The position numbers were made by a program, and so were the translations under genes. Positions 1 to 10,400 of a stretch of 64,000 bases of DNA are shown here, piece by piece; the stretch's first letter is position 1, and each line of letters begins with the position of its first letter. Source of the DNA: Trichobilharzia regenti (taxonomy: Eukaryota > Platyhelminthes > Trematoda > Strigeidida > Schistosomatidae); NCBI GenBank assembly GCA_944472135.2, contig OX235267.1:34999312-35063311 (forward strand), in the 5' to 3' direction. The notes under the pieces were generated by a model. That model did not search any database, was not told where the DNA came from, and saw only the letters and a list, made by a program, of their open reading frames with translations.

Positions 1-36
1 GGAATCAAGCTGTAATAAAAGTTATAAAACAAAAAA
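1..36 (+). repeat. 3' tail of a tRNA-headed SINE, cut by window edge
   Basis: The first bases (GGAATCAAGCTGTAAT, then A-rich) match the end of the fuller SINE at 21705-21905. Only the tail is inside the window. Confidence 0.6.
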
Positions 37-554
37 GTGTGCTTTTGAAAACACAAAGTTCAGACCATCGGGATGCTGATGGCTTTACCCACCCAGGGGA
101 AATCTACCTACTCAAATGACCTGTAAGACTTCTTATCATATGAGTGCCAGACAGAAAAAGAGCGTGTCACAAACTGGTACGCTTTGTCATACAACTTAAC
201 GGTTTAATGTTTTTTATAAAGACAGGAAATTGGACGGTGTAAGATTTTTCACTCCACTCGTTCTTGTTAAATCACTCAGGTATGACGAAGTGAGTATCTA
301 AGCAATGCGAAGGTTAGATATGGACGTGTGACGTACACAAATTTATAGTTCGTCTAAATGCTTATTCATCTGAAGCACAGCTAAAAGCGTTAATCTGAAG
401 AAGGTAGCTTCGTTATATGAAGTATGTAATATAGTGAGTGGTCTGATTCGTTGTTCCACAAGAACTGCAAGACAGCTGAAGGAAATGTTTATTGATTCTA
501 GGTGACATAAATGGTAACAGACTACAATAATGGTGTTTTAATCTTTAGGATTCC
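37..554. other. No recognised feature; probable VPS50 intron
   Basis: AT-rich sequence with no convincing coding exon on either strand. It lies upstream of the first visible VPS50 exon, so it is probably intronic. Confidence 0.4.
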
Positions 555-1133
555 ATACCCCAGTGGTATAATAGGGTGAGCAATATTGGGGTTAGGCGTC
601 GAGTGCTAGGTAAGGAGGGGAAATAATTCGACGAGGCTGTGAAGCTACATTGACTGAGATGGTTTAGGACATATATTACATATGCCTAGCCATCTATCGC
701 CTTCATCGACAGTAGGCAATGTTAGCTGACATAGGGTCAGGCTGGGAAAGAGCTAGCTATGATCAAACCAAAACATGGCTTCATCAGTCAATGAAATCCA
801 CAACTGTTAGTTTAAGCCAGCCACGTAGGAAGGTGTAGACTTCCTGGTTGGGGTCTTCGGGACGATAAAAACCAATGGCTGGAGACAATCGGTGATATGG
901 CTCGAAATTGTTCTCAATAGATGGCGCAGATACATCCACTCCTTGTGACTTTTGATTTCCAATGAAACTGTTTTGTTCTGCGTTATTACTATTCCTTTGT
1001 CTCACACCTCTGTTAACTGTCTCTCTTATGAATTTCTTCTACTTGCTTTGTGTGCTACAAGGAGTGGAGTGTGGCGACTTGAACTGCTGCACATCGGTGC
1101 AAAGTTCTATGTTGAAAACGGACAGACAGACCC
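555..1133 (+). mobile_element. 3' end fragment of an RTE-like LINE
   Basis: Around 590-780 the plus strand encodes, with stops and frameshifts, the reverse-transcriptase tail seen intact at 15255-17177 (VLGKEGK, then LRW, then the GSGW block). The 3' UTR follows and ends in a GACA-type microsatellite near 1118-1131. This is a 5'-truncated, decayed copy in an intron. Confidence 0.7.
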
Positions 1134-1753
1134 AAGTGACTAAAAATATCCAATAAAACAACAACCAATAACTGTATGGATTCTTGTAATGTCCTATACT
1201 ACCCGTCCTATGTAGCTTCCTTCCTATTTCGGTTAGTTCTTGGTGTTACAATAAATACTTGGTAGACATTGATTGGACACTAGTTAGTAACTATTGTAGT
1301 GTGTCTAGTCCTTTGTTTGGTGCAGACTGATGATAGTTAGCAACTAGTTTCCAATCATGGTATCCAATACAGTCCTATAGGGAGTCAATCACGAAACCTA
1401 GGTGGAAGGCCTTCCTTCCGATTACCTCCAACCATCTAATATCACTAATTCAAAGTGGGTAGACATGCATGGCATATGATCCGATCGCGTCTTGGTGATG
1501 AATGTCGGCTTTCCTATCAACTGACTTACCTTCACTTCACTAATACTTCCCCCCTCCTTGTTTATTTCCCAGTCTCTTCTAAAATATATTCTTGTATAAT
1601 ATGATGCAAATGAAATCGTTATTATGCTGTTAATTTTAATCGATACTTCTGTTGACCACTAGAAGTTTTAGCCGACTATAAAATGTTCTTTTAAGCAAAA
1701 TGTTCTTCTTTCGAACACATTTCTATGTTGATTCATTTCTTTGTTTTCAACAG
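1134..1753. other. Intron sequence ending at a splice acceptor
   Basis: No repeat or gene recognised. The stretch ends in a pyrimidine-rich acceptor whose AG is at 1752-1753. Confidence 0.5.
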
Positions 1754-2305
1754 AATGAATGATGCATCATCAGCAAAGTATCCTAGACAGTCGACAACAA
1801 GTAACAGTAATGCATCGAACACTTCAAGTTTCAGTAGGATATGGCCAATAGGCTCTAGTCTAAGTCAACAACAAAACCAAAGTGACAAGGAATCTCCAAA
1901 TACTACTACTACAGCCAATACAAACTCTCCACCTCAGAATCCCGCTAATATAACCCCTGTTAATTCTCCTCTTACTACTAATTCAGTCGATATTCTTGCT
2001 ATGCATATATGTGCATTGAATTGGTCAACTAAAGAAGTTGCCAATACACCGAATACTTATATCAATAATATTAATACTTACATATTCTATCCATTTTCAT
2101 TAACAATACAAAATATATCACAGAAATTTAATCTACAAAATCATATAATGATTATTGTCATTTGGAATGCATTACTGGCTTGTCTAGCTACTCAGCTCCT
2201 AGAAGCATTTGGACGTGTACAACAATGCTCTGATGAAGGACGTGGACAAATGTTATTAGATGTACAAACATTAGCCGTATACGCTCAATCGGCTAGTAAA
2301 ATACG
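1754..2305 (+). CDS. VPS50: VPS50 penultimate exon
   Basis: The exon is bounded by a TTTTCAACAG acceptor and a GTATGC donor. It enters at the third base of a codon and ends after two bases of an Arg codon. The first ~85 codons are low-complexity Ser/Asn/Thr/Gln. The conserved syndetin sequence begins at about VDILAMHICALNW. Confidence 0.8.
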
Positions 2306-5300
2306 GTATGCTATTTAATGTTGTTTAAAAAATATGAAGTATAATATTTACTAAATTAATCACTATGGTAACGTATATTTGAAGTGGAGGTTCCTTTGGT
2401 CTATTTATTGCTTATTTATTATTCTCCCTTGGGTTCTGAGTGGGACATAAATCTTCAACAACACATTTCCGCTTTGTTCTATTTTCTGATGTACTCTACA
2501 GCTGGTTCCACAATCGCCCATAGTCTTTCCTCCTCTCCAATTCGCACGATCTCCTACATGACACCCTCACACCGGCGACCCACTCGTCGCTTATCATTGT
2601 GATTCCACTCGAGTAATGGCCTGGCGTGCAATGTCATCCGATGCCTCCTCAGCGTATACCCAATCCATCTCCATTGTTGAGCGATCGGCTTTTGTTTGGT
2701 TTGTTCCCAGCCAGAGTTTCTTGTTGCCAATTATTTTATACTCGGTATGGAGAGAAGTGCGTCGGTGGTAAAGCGGTTAGGATGCTCGCCGACCATGCAC
2801 ATGTTCCCGGGTTCGATCCCCGGATGACACACTCCTTTACCTCGCTAAGCCAGAAATAATGCTGGTAAAGAGGAAAGGTTGGGCATGAGGCTAGCAACTC
2901 CATCGTGTAAAAATAAACACTGCTGCAGAAACTTCAAGCCACTAGCTTGAAGCTCTATGTTCCACTGGGAATGTGAAGGAAAAAAAGTTCTCATACAAAA
3001 AAAATGAAGAGAAGATAGCCATTGATAAAAGTCTGTAACCTGTTGGAAATGCTTTTCGTGACACGCCAAGTTTCTGATCTGTATAGAAGAACTGACCGAC
3101 TTCACATTGGTGCTGAACATCCGAATCTCGTTGTTTATGCTGATTGCATAAAATCGCCAAACTGATTTCAGAGTGAAGGCGTCGTATCTTGCCTTTCCGA
3201 TTCTGGCCTGCTTTGATATCTCAATCCATACCAGGTACCTATGGTTGATACCGTGCTTCCTAGCCAGATAAGTGAAGGAAGTAACCTCTGTCAAATGTCT
3301 CCCGTTGGTGGTGATTAGTGCTGGTTGTTTTTGTTGCTGCTGTTGTTTGGTTATCTTCATCACCTCCGTCTTCTATATGCTCACCTGGAGCCCTGTCTTC
3401 GCTGCTTCTTCAGCCAGTTTGTTGGTTTTCGCCTGCCTGCGACACTAAACATAAATCATCTACACGCGAAATCCAGATCTTCTTATCGATCCAGTGTAGT
3501 CTTGTCTCCTCGCTTCCAACAGTCTGATGCATAATCCAGCCCACCACAATTAAGAATATCATCGGTGATAATAGACAGACAGCCGTGTCTTACTCCTGTA
3601 TTCACTTCAAAGGTTTCGCTGAGTCTTCTGTTATGGATCATCAGACACGTGGCATTGTCATATAGCTGTCGGATGGGGGTTGATAAACACTTGGGCACTG
3701 TACGCCGTAGTGTTCAAGCAGTTTCCAAATTACTTCTCGGTCAACGCTGTCAAAGGCCTTCTCGAAGTCCATAAAGTTGAGGGACGGGTTTGGCTGCTAT
3801 TCTATGCCTTTGTTCGATGATGATGCGTAGGACTGCAATTTGATCAGCACATGATTTGCCTTTCCTGAATCCAGCTTGTTCCCGAGGTGGGTGGAGTCCT
3901 GTATCCAGTGCATCTTTTATTCTCTCCAGGATGATGCGACTTAGAATTTTACTCGGCGTGGACAAGAACATGATTTCACGCCCTTTTTTGGCAGCTTGAC
4001 GAGGTAGCCTCTCTTGCAATAATGGCGTCAGGTTCCACTGGTCAAGGTATTCGATATCCAAACACTAGTTTGCGGATTCCAGTCTCTGCTGTACCTAGAG
4101 AGGTTTACGCAGTTAGCCATCACACGTTAAGTGTAACCAACTGTGTCTTACTGTAGGTGGTTGAGCTTGTTGAGACTAGAACAAAAACAAAACTAGCACT
4201 CCTACTACCTGTTGACATTACGTTCACCGGAATTCCCATTAAAATTCACAGATTTTATTTCCAATTAACCCTACCAATGGATAAAGTGAGTTACTGTTAC
4301 TGATAATTCGTAAATGAGGTATTTTTACTGCAACGCAAATCCGGGAAACAACCGTTGCGCTACAACACATTGACTTGAATGATCACACAATGGACAAACG
4401 AGTTGACGGCATATAATCGATATGTGATTATGAACAATATATTGTGTTCGAAACGTCATCCAGTAAATAATACTGCTTCAACTCTATTTTTGTCCCTAAC
4501 GCATTTAATCATTGTTAATAACATTTTAGTAATGTTATGTACTCGTCGCTAAGTTATTGTTATGGACTGGTCGAGAAACTAATAGTCCTGACGCGAGAAG
4601 GCGGAAATCAGAAGACCACTAGGTTTGCGATGATACTTCTATTGTCCAAACACAAGGAGACGAAAATAAATGGTCTCACACCAAAGTGATAAGTAAGTAA
4701 AGTAGTTAAGTAGTCCACACAAATTGTGAATGCGAATATATATAAATGTTCCAGACAAAGCGTGGGAAAAATCATTAGACAGTCTTAACATGAATGGCTA
4801 ATTATAATGGAGTGTCGATCCAAATATACATAGCGAATATAGCAGACATGTGAACAACCATATATGGACATATGTCACCAAGCAACGGACTGTCAACAAA
4901 CACTCATATTATATATAATATAATATAAGGAGAATACACATTAATAAAGGAGACAAGTTCACACAAGTGAAGTGGTCACAGACTAACCGAGCAAACAGAA
5001 AGAGAGACCAACATACACACACACATAAATATATATGTGGATACATATCAAGTAACTTGGCTGTTTAATGCAGACCATAAGGATTAGCACAATACACTAG
5101 ATGGTAGTTACATCTGTTGTATGATGTACTTAACCAAGTGAGCATAGAGAAGACATAGGTGATGAAGACACCGAACTAACAACAGCAAGCGACAATCATC
5201 ACTCACTATCAACAGGAGACATTTGAAGGAGGTCTCCTGTTTCACACAATCTACGCAGTATCGTTACAACAATTACAGGCACCACGGATGGTAATGTCAA

Positions 5301-7036
5301 AGACAGCCAAGATAGACCTTCATTAATCTGAAATCGGTGTAAAAACCTGCTGCACACACAGCATGAGGAACAAGATTGGGATTTGCAATACTAATGTCAA
5401 TTCAGGACTGCTCTATGGTACGAACACTTGACGTGTCACCAAAGACATTTCCGGTAGGCTGCAGACTTTCGCCAATAGTTATGTTCAGTCTGTGCTGAAG
5501 ACCAGATAGCCGGTCAGAAAAGATTAGCAACAAGAGACTCTGACAAGCAGCAAAACCGACCAAGAACCTATTGCCGAGAAAATATACTGAAGGAAATGGA
5601 GATATAGACACATGTTGAGATCGTTGAGTGACATCGTGCTCTAGGCCCACAAGTGGAACGACGTGTCCAAGGGTGACACAAAGGAAATCGTGTGGGGAGA
5701 TGAAAACTTATGGCCGATTGTGGAGCCAGCTGAAATGGACAACAGAGAACAGGATGAAATAGACATGAGCTGTTCCACTTGAAAACCAAATGAATAATAA
5801 GATATTAAGTCAAATTTCCGAATTTAGAGCACTTAAAGAGAGATTTGGAATGGTAACACAATTATGAAGGGTTCCTTCGTTATGCGGCTTGTTGGCTGAA
5901 GCATCCAACTCTCAGTCGGTGCATCCTAGTTTCCAACCCTACTCTGTCTAATTTTTTGGTACAAACAACTGAGTAGCGCCAACTAAACGTCTTCACACAA
6001 CTCCTGTCTTATGCTCAGCTCTACCTTTCACTTCCCTTCAAGAAATGTGCTTCACTAACGATCACGTCGAGTAGATTCATTTCAACTTACTGCAAAAAAT
6101 ATTCTCATTGTCTAAATTATAGAGCTGCAGCCGGAGAATACAATTATGCAATATTTTAGTAAGACTGTCATAATATGCAACCATATGAAGATTTCCAGTA
6201 CTTTTTAGCATCCTAACAACTAGAGACTATATTTCTTCTGTCAGGAAAAATCTGTCTGTTCTCGACATAGAACTTTCCACATATGTGCGGCAGTTCAAGT
6301 CACCACACTCCATGTAGCACACGAAGCAAGAAGAAAGTACAAGAAAAGCATAATAGAGACAGTAAACAGAGGTGTGAGACAAAGGAAGAGTAATAACGAA
6401 GAACAAAACAGTTTCATTGGAGATCATACGTCACAAGGAGGGGATGCATCTGCGCCACTGAGAACGATTTTGAGCCATGTCACCAATTGTTTCCAACCAT
6501 TGGTTTTTACCGTCCCGAGGACCCCAACCAGTTAGGAAGTCTACACCTTTCTACGTGGCTTAAACTAACTGTTGTAGTATGCAGGAAAAATCTAATGCTT
6601 GTATTCATTGTAACTACTATAATCAATTAAATATCAGGTGGGAAGATCGTTATACTTAGCTAGCTACTTATTTAAGTGAACCAGGGTTCGAATTCACAAC
6701 TCAAAACTGTACTTATTGTGATGCTAACTAACACATTATTTTTCCAGTTCATTTCCTAGATTGGATCATGTTATTGAATATATTCAAGCCTTCTATATAC
6801 CTGTACACGAATGGGAACACTGGTTAACAAATTGTGGGACTAAGTATTCACGTGCCCAACTCACTGGACTTGCATCATGTTTATCACGATCTGATAAACG
6901 CCAATATCAACGTCTTTTAAACACGATCAATCAAATTTATAATAATAATAGTAACAATAATAATAATAATAATACAACAAATCAAGCAACACATTCATCC
7001 TTCTCAAATAATTTACTTGCCAATACAGCCAGCTAG
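1754..7036 (+). CDS. VPS50: Syndetin (VPS50/CCDC132), last two exons
   Basis: Syndetin is the VPS50 subunit of the EARP tethering complex and acts in endosome recycling with VPS51-53. The visible C-terminal 279 codons lie in two exons (1754-2305 and 6748-7036), and the reading frame continues across the splice (CG plus T gives Arg). Family blocks as I recall them from human syndetin are conserved: LNWSTKEV, then CSDEGRGQMLLD, then YIQAFYIP, and a W...YSRAQLTGL helix near the end. Two low-complexity stretches look lineage-specific: a Ser/Thr/Asn/Gln run at the start of the first exon and a poly-Asn run just before the stop. The intron of about 4.4 kb carries RTE-type LINE fragments. Upstream exons lie outside the window. 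The gene converges on UBE2C. Confidence 0.85.
2757..2831 (+). repeat. tRNA-like SINE head
   Basis: The sequence shares its A-box region (GGTAAAGCGGTTAGG) and B box (GGGTTCGATCC) with the SINE heads at 21705 and 26295. It folds plausibly as a tRNA, but the family-shared sequence argues for a SINE head rather than a functional tRNA gene. Confidence 0.55.
2832..2945 (+). repeat. LINE-leader-like sequence fused to tRNA-like head
   Basis: This stretch (GCTAAGCCAGAAATAATGC onward) directly follows the tRNA-like head and resembles, from memory, the 5' leader of trematode RTE/SR2 elements. It differs from the body of the other SINE copies here. The fusion is seen; its origin is inferred. Confidence 0.35.
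2975..4062 (-). mobile_element. RTE/SR2-type LINE fragment, decayed
   Basis: Three minus-strand frames carry consecutive pieces of an RTE-clade reverse transcriptase. They are KILSRIILERIKDALDTGL then AGFRKGKSCADQIAVLRI (4061-3750), LSTPIRQLYDNATC then FEVNTGVRHGCLS (3698-3483), and GRHLTEVTSFTYL (3363 onward). Frameshifts and loss of the YADD segment make it non-functional. It lies antisense in the VPS50 intron. Confidence 0.8.
4063..6250. other. VPS50 intron, no recognised content
   Basis: No coding or family match on either strand. The stretch contains short AT-repeat runs near 4911-4925 and a CA/TA run near 5013-5038. Some of it may be old repeat I cannot name. Confidence 0.4.
6251..6577 (-). 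mobile_element. 3' UTR fragment of RTE-like LINE
   Basis: This 5'-truncated minus-strand copy begins on the plus strand with the CTGTCTGTT microsatellite end and continues through the shared 3' UTR. Close relatives lie at 8431, 11064 and 14559. Confidence 0.7.
6578..6747. other. End of VPS50 intron
   Basis: Unremarkable intronic sequence leading into the pyrimidine-rich acceptor at 6740-6747. Confidence 0.5.
6748..7036 (+). CDS. VPS50: VPS50 last exon
   Basis: The exon follows a TTTTTCCAG acceptor. Its first base completes the Arg codon left open by the previous exon, after which SFPRLDHVIEYIQ reads straight on. It ends at TAG (7034-7036) after a poly-Asn stretch encoded by AAT/AAC repeats at about 6938-6972, a likely length-variable site. 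Confidence 0.85.
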
Positions 7037-7113
7037 TAGTGTGAAACAAATTACATTCACATAAAATTTCCATAAAATGCTTTATTTTTTAAATGTGTAT
7101 GTATATATATATA

Positions 7114-7119
7114 TTTATT
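7114..7119 (-). terminator. Candidate poly(A) signal for UBE2C
   Basis: TTTATT on the plus strand (AATAAA on the minus) lies about 255 bp past the UBE2C stop. If used together with 7242, the two transcripts overlap in their 3' UTRs. Confidence 0.35.
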
Positions 7120-7241
7120 TATTAAATACGTATATATCTTGTGAGGTGGTTTTTGTTTTTTCTTATTTGCACATGCTGTAAATACATCCATCCTTGAGTC
7201 AAAGAAGAAGAAGGGAAAATGGAATACCGATCCTAGAAAAA

Positions 7242-7247
7242 AATAAA
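7242..7247 (+). terminator. Candidate poly(A) signal for VPS50
   Basis: AATAAA lies about 205 bp after the VPS50 stop, within the 336-bp gap between the convergent genes. This is position and motif only. Confidence 0.4.
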
Positions 7248-7372
7248 GATATACAACATTTGATAATACAAAAAGTGTGTGAAGACACCTCCCCACACTA
7301 GAGAAAGAAATTTCGACTGTACACAAGAAATTGAATAGCTATCTATCAATCTATCTAACTATTGAAAAAAAA

Positions 7373-7482
7373 TCAACTATTAGATGATGAGGCTTGAAAT
7401 TTCATCATTTCAGCACGAAATGCGGAAGGATTAGACCATAGTTGAGCCGCTTGACCATTTAACGGGCTGTCGTTATTAGGCT
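7373..7482 (-). CDS. UBE2C: UBE2C exon 5 (last)
   Basis: After a TTTTACAG acceptor, AG completes the split Glu codon, then [15 protein letters not shown] and a short tail run to TGA at 7375-7373. It is separated from exon 4 by 11.2 kb of repeats. Confidence 0.85.
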
Positions 7483-10400
7483 CTGTAAAATAGCATAGAA
7501 AGAAACAAGTGCTTTAGTATGCAGGCAGTCACAATGTAATACACATAAAAAACTGAAACAATAAGTAAATGTCCCAATACGCAATTGCAGTTACATTTTA
7601 GAACTCTGGCTTTACTCAAGGTTATATGTGTAGCATATTATATTACGTTAAGCGAGATCAACTTAGACTGGAAAACGATCCTAAGTTCAATTTAAAGAAA
7701 CATGAAAAATATTGGACCTCGGAAACTAACCACAGACGTAATTATTACAGAATGAAAATCTTAATTATTAGATAGTTGGAGGCAATCGGCAGGAAGCCCT
7801 GGACCAAGGTTTCGTGCTAGTTGGCACTCGTCAGCAAGGCGTATCTGCAACCTAGAAGGAACTCAAGTCCTATATGATATATACCTGACATGCATAAGTC
7901 AGCAGGGCGTATAGTATGGAAAAAAAATAATAAAATCGAAATTCCTAAGGGCCGTAAAAACAACAGCATGCTCTGTTGTAATTCCATTAAGAAGCCATCA
8001 TTACACACATAGGGTGAGAGTCTTAACATAGGCGAGAGCCTATCCACCAATATTTATGTGTATCTGCGGCACTATAACTCATTCATTTTCTAACCACTCT
8101 GGTTATATCATGCATCCCATTCAAGCAACCCACGATACCTAGTAGAACAAAAAATAGATTGCTCAGTTGACGTCCTACCCGGTCATTTTTTATTTATTTA
8201 AAATACAAACTTGATAAGCGCTAAAAGAAATTATGAAACAATAATATGTACGGAAGACAAGTGAATAACTTAGGTTACAATAGAATCAAACAGGTGAGCA
8301 TTATCACTAATTACATCCAAAGCAGCCAAGCTTATTTCATATTACTACCAAAAGCACAAGGAACAAGGAAACTGTAAGCTGTTTACTACTGACTTCGATC
8401 CTAAGCGGGATCTACTGAAATCTCGAGTTTGTCTGTCTGTCTATTTTCGACATAGAACTTTTCACATATGTGCGGCAGTTTAAGTCACCACACTCCATGT
8501 AGCACATGAAGCAAGAAGAAATGCATAATAGAGACAGTAAACACAAATGTGAAACAAAGAAATAGTAATAACGAAGAACAAAACAGTTTCATTGGAAATC
8601 ATACGTCACAAGGAGGGGATGCATCTGCGCCACTGAGAACGATTTTGAGCCATGTCACCAATTGTTTCCAACCATTGGTTTTTACCGTCCCGAGGACCCC
8701 AACCAGTCAGGAAGTCTACACCTTTCTACGAGACTTAGACTAACTGTTGTGGATTTCATTGACTGCTGCCATGTTTTGGTTTGACCGCCACTATCTCTTT
8801 TCCAGCCTGACCCTATATTATCTAACATTGCTCGTCGAGGAAGGCGATGACTAGGCATATGCAACACATGCCCTAACCATCTCAGTCTATGTAACTTCAC
8901 AGCCTCGTCTACTGATTTCCTCTCCTTACCTAGCACTTGACTGAGGCCTCACCTCAATATTGCTCACCTTATTATGCCACTTCACACGGGAGATAGAGCG
9001 CAGGCATCTATGAACAAAGACAGCTAATTTTTTCATGTCTTCCACTCTCAGTGGTCAGGTCTCACAGCCAGTCATGACGGAGGACGGAACGGAATGATGA
9101 GCATTATTACACCCGCCCTTTGGTCGATAGTCGAACATCTCGTCTACGCCAGAGTCGGCGTAAACTGGCAAATGCGAAACTAGCCCTCTGTATCCGTGCT
9201 GAGATTTCGTCACGGATCAAATCGTTGGGGCTGATGGTACTTCCCAAATAAGTGAAGCGGTCAACGTGCTCTACCACTTCACTTCCTATTTTTAAACTAG
9301 GCGTCGATGTAGTCCAGTCCTGTAACATCATCTTGCATTTAGCGGGAGCGAATCGCATGCCAAACATTCGTAGATTGCGGCTCAAGGTGTTTAGAAGACT
9401 CTGCATTTCGTCAGCGTCTTCGCCTAGAAGGACTATATCGTCTGCATATTCCAAGTCAACGAGATTATTCCCCGGTAGCAAGTCAATTCCTGAGTCGCTG
9501 AAGTCACTTAGGGTTAAGTCCATTAGTACATCTATGATGAAGTTGAATAGAAAAGGGGATAATGGGCATCCTTGACGGACGCCACTAGTCGTCACCACTT
9601 CAGATGACAACTCGCCGTAAGCCCTCACCTGACAGTATGAGTACGAGTAGAGTGCCTTAATCAGTGCAATGTATTTTCTCGGGATTCCCTTTACAGCCAA
9701 GCATCTCCAGAGAACTTCTCGATCGACAGAATCTTGAGTCACTGAGTCGTATGATTTGTCGGCCACTCCAGGGAGCTGTAACGTATTCACACGTACTAAC
9801 CCAAGACAGTCATCCTTAGTCTCACAGCACCACATAATAATGAACTGATCTCCTCTTCATCTATTCCGGTTATTCCTAGTGTCAATAAACACTAGGAAGC
9901 GTGGGAGAGGCTGAAATGAAAGTCACAGCACGACGCTAAGGCTACTAAAGGTAGTATTCTCAAGTAAAATTATTTAGTGGAAGACAACCTCGATCCTGCT
10001 CAAATACGTGTCATCGGACCTCAATTACTTACGCGATGCAAGTAAACCCACGATGAAAACAACGACTACATACACGTAAGCAGAACACCATTGGCTGCAC
10101 GCATAGAAGCGCTGCAAAACCCGACTTTGGACAGACTATCAGGTGATCGAAATTGGTGTATGACACTTTGGTTTTCCAAAAAAATTAGAAATTTTATCCA
10201 TCATAACCTCACTATTCATAACAGAACTCTTTAACTGCTTTTAGCCTTTCACCTACTAGAGTTAGGGCACAGGTTCTTAAAAAATTGGCACGTAAACAGT
10301 GCAGAGTGCAAGGCATACAGCGGCCGTCAACCTATGAAGTACAATTTCGTTAGTTCGCATGTTATGAAACAGTAAAACAATACCGTCTATATATTTAAGG

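Noticed and set aside
2757..2831. A functional tRNA gene
   Set aside because: The same head recurs with SINE bodies at 21705 and 26295, and the sequence diverges among copies as a repeat would.
9252..9575. 107-codon plus-strand ORF repeated three times
   Set aside because: It is the antisense shadow of the LINE reverse-transcriptase tail.
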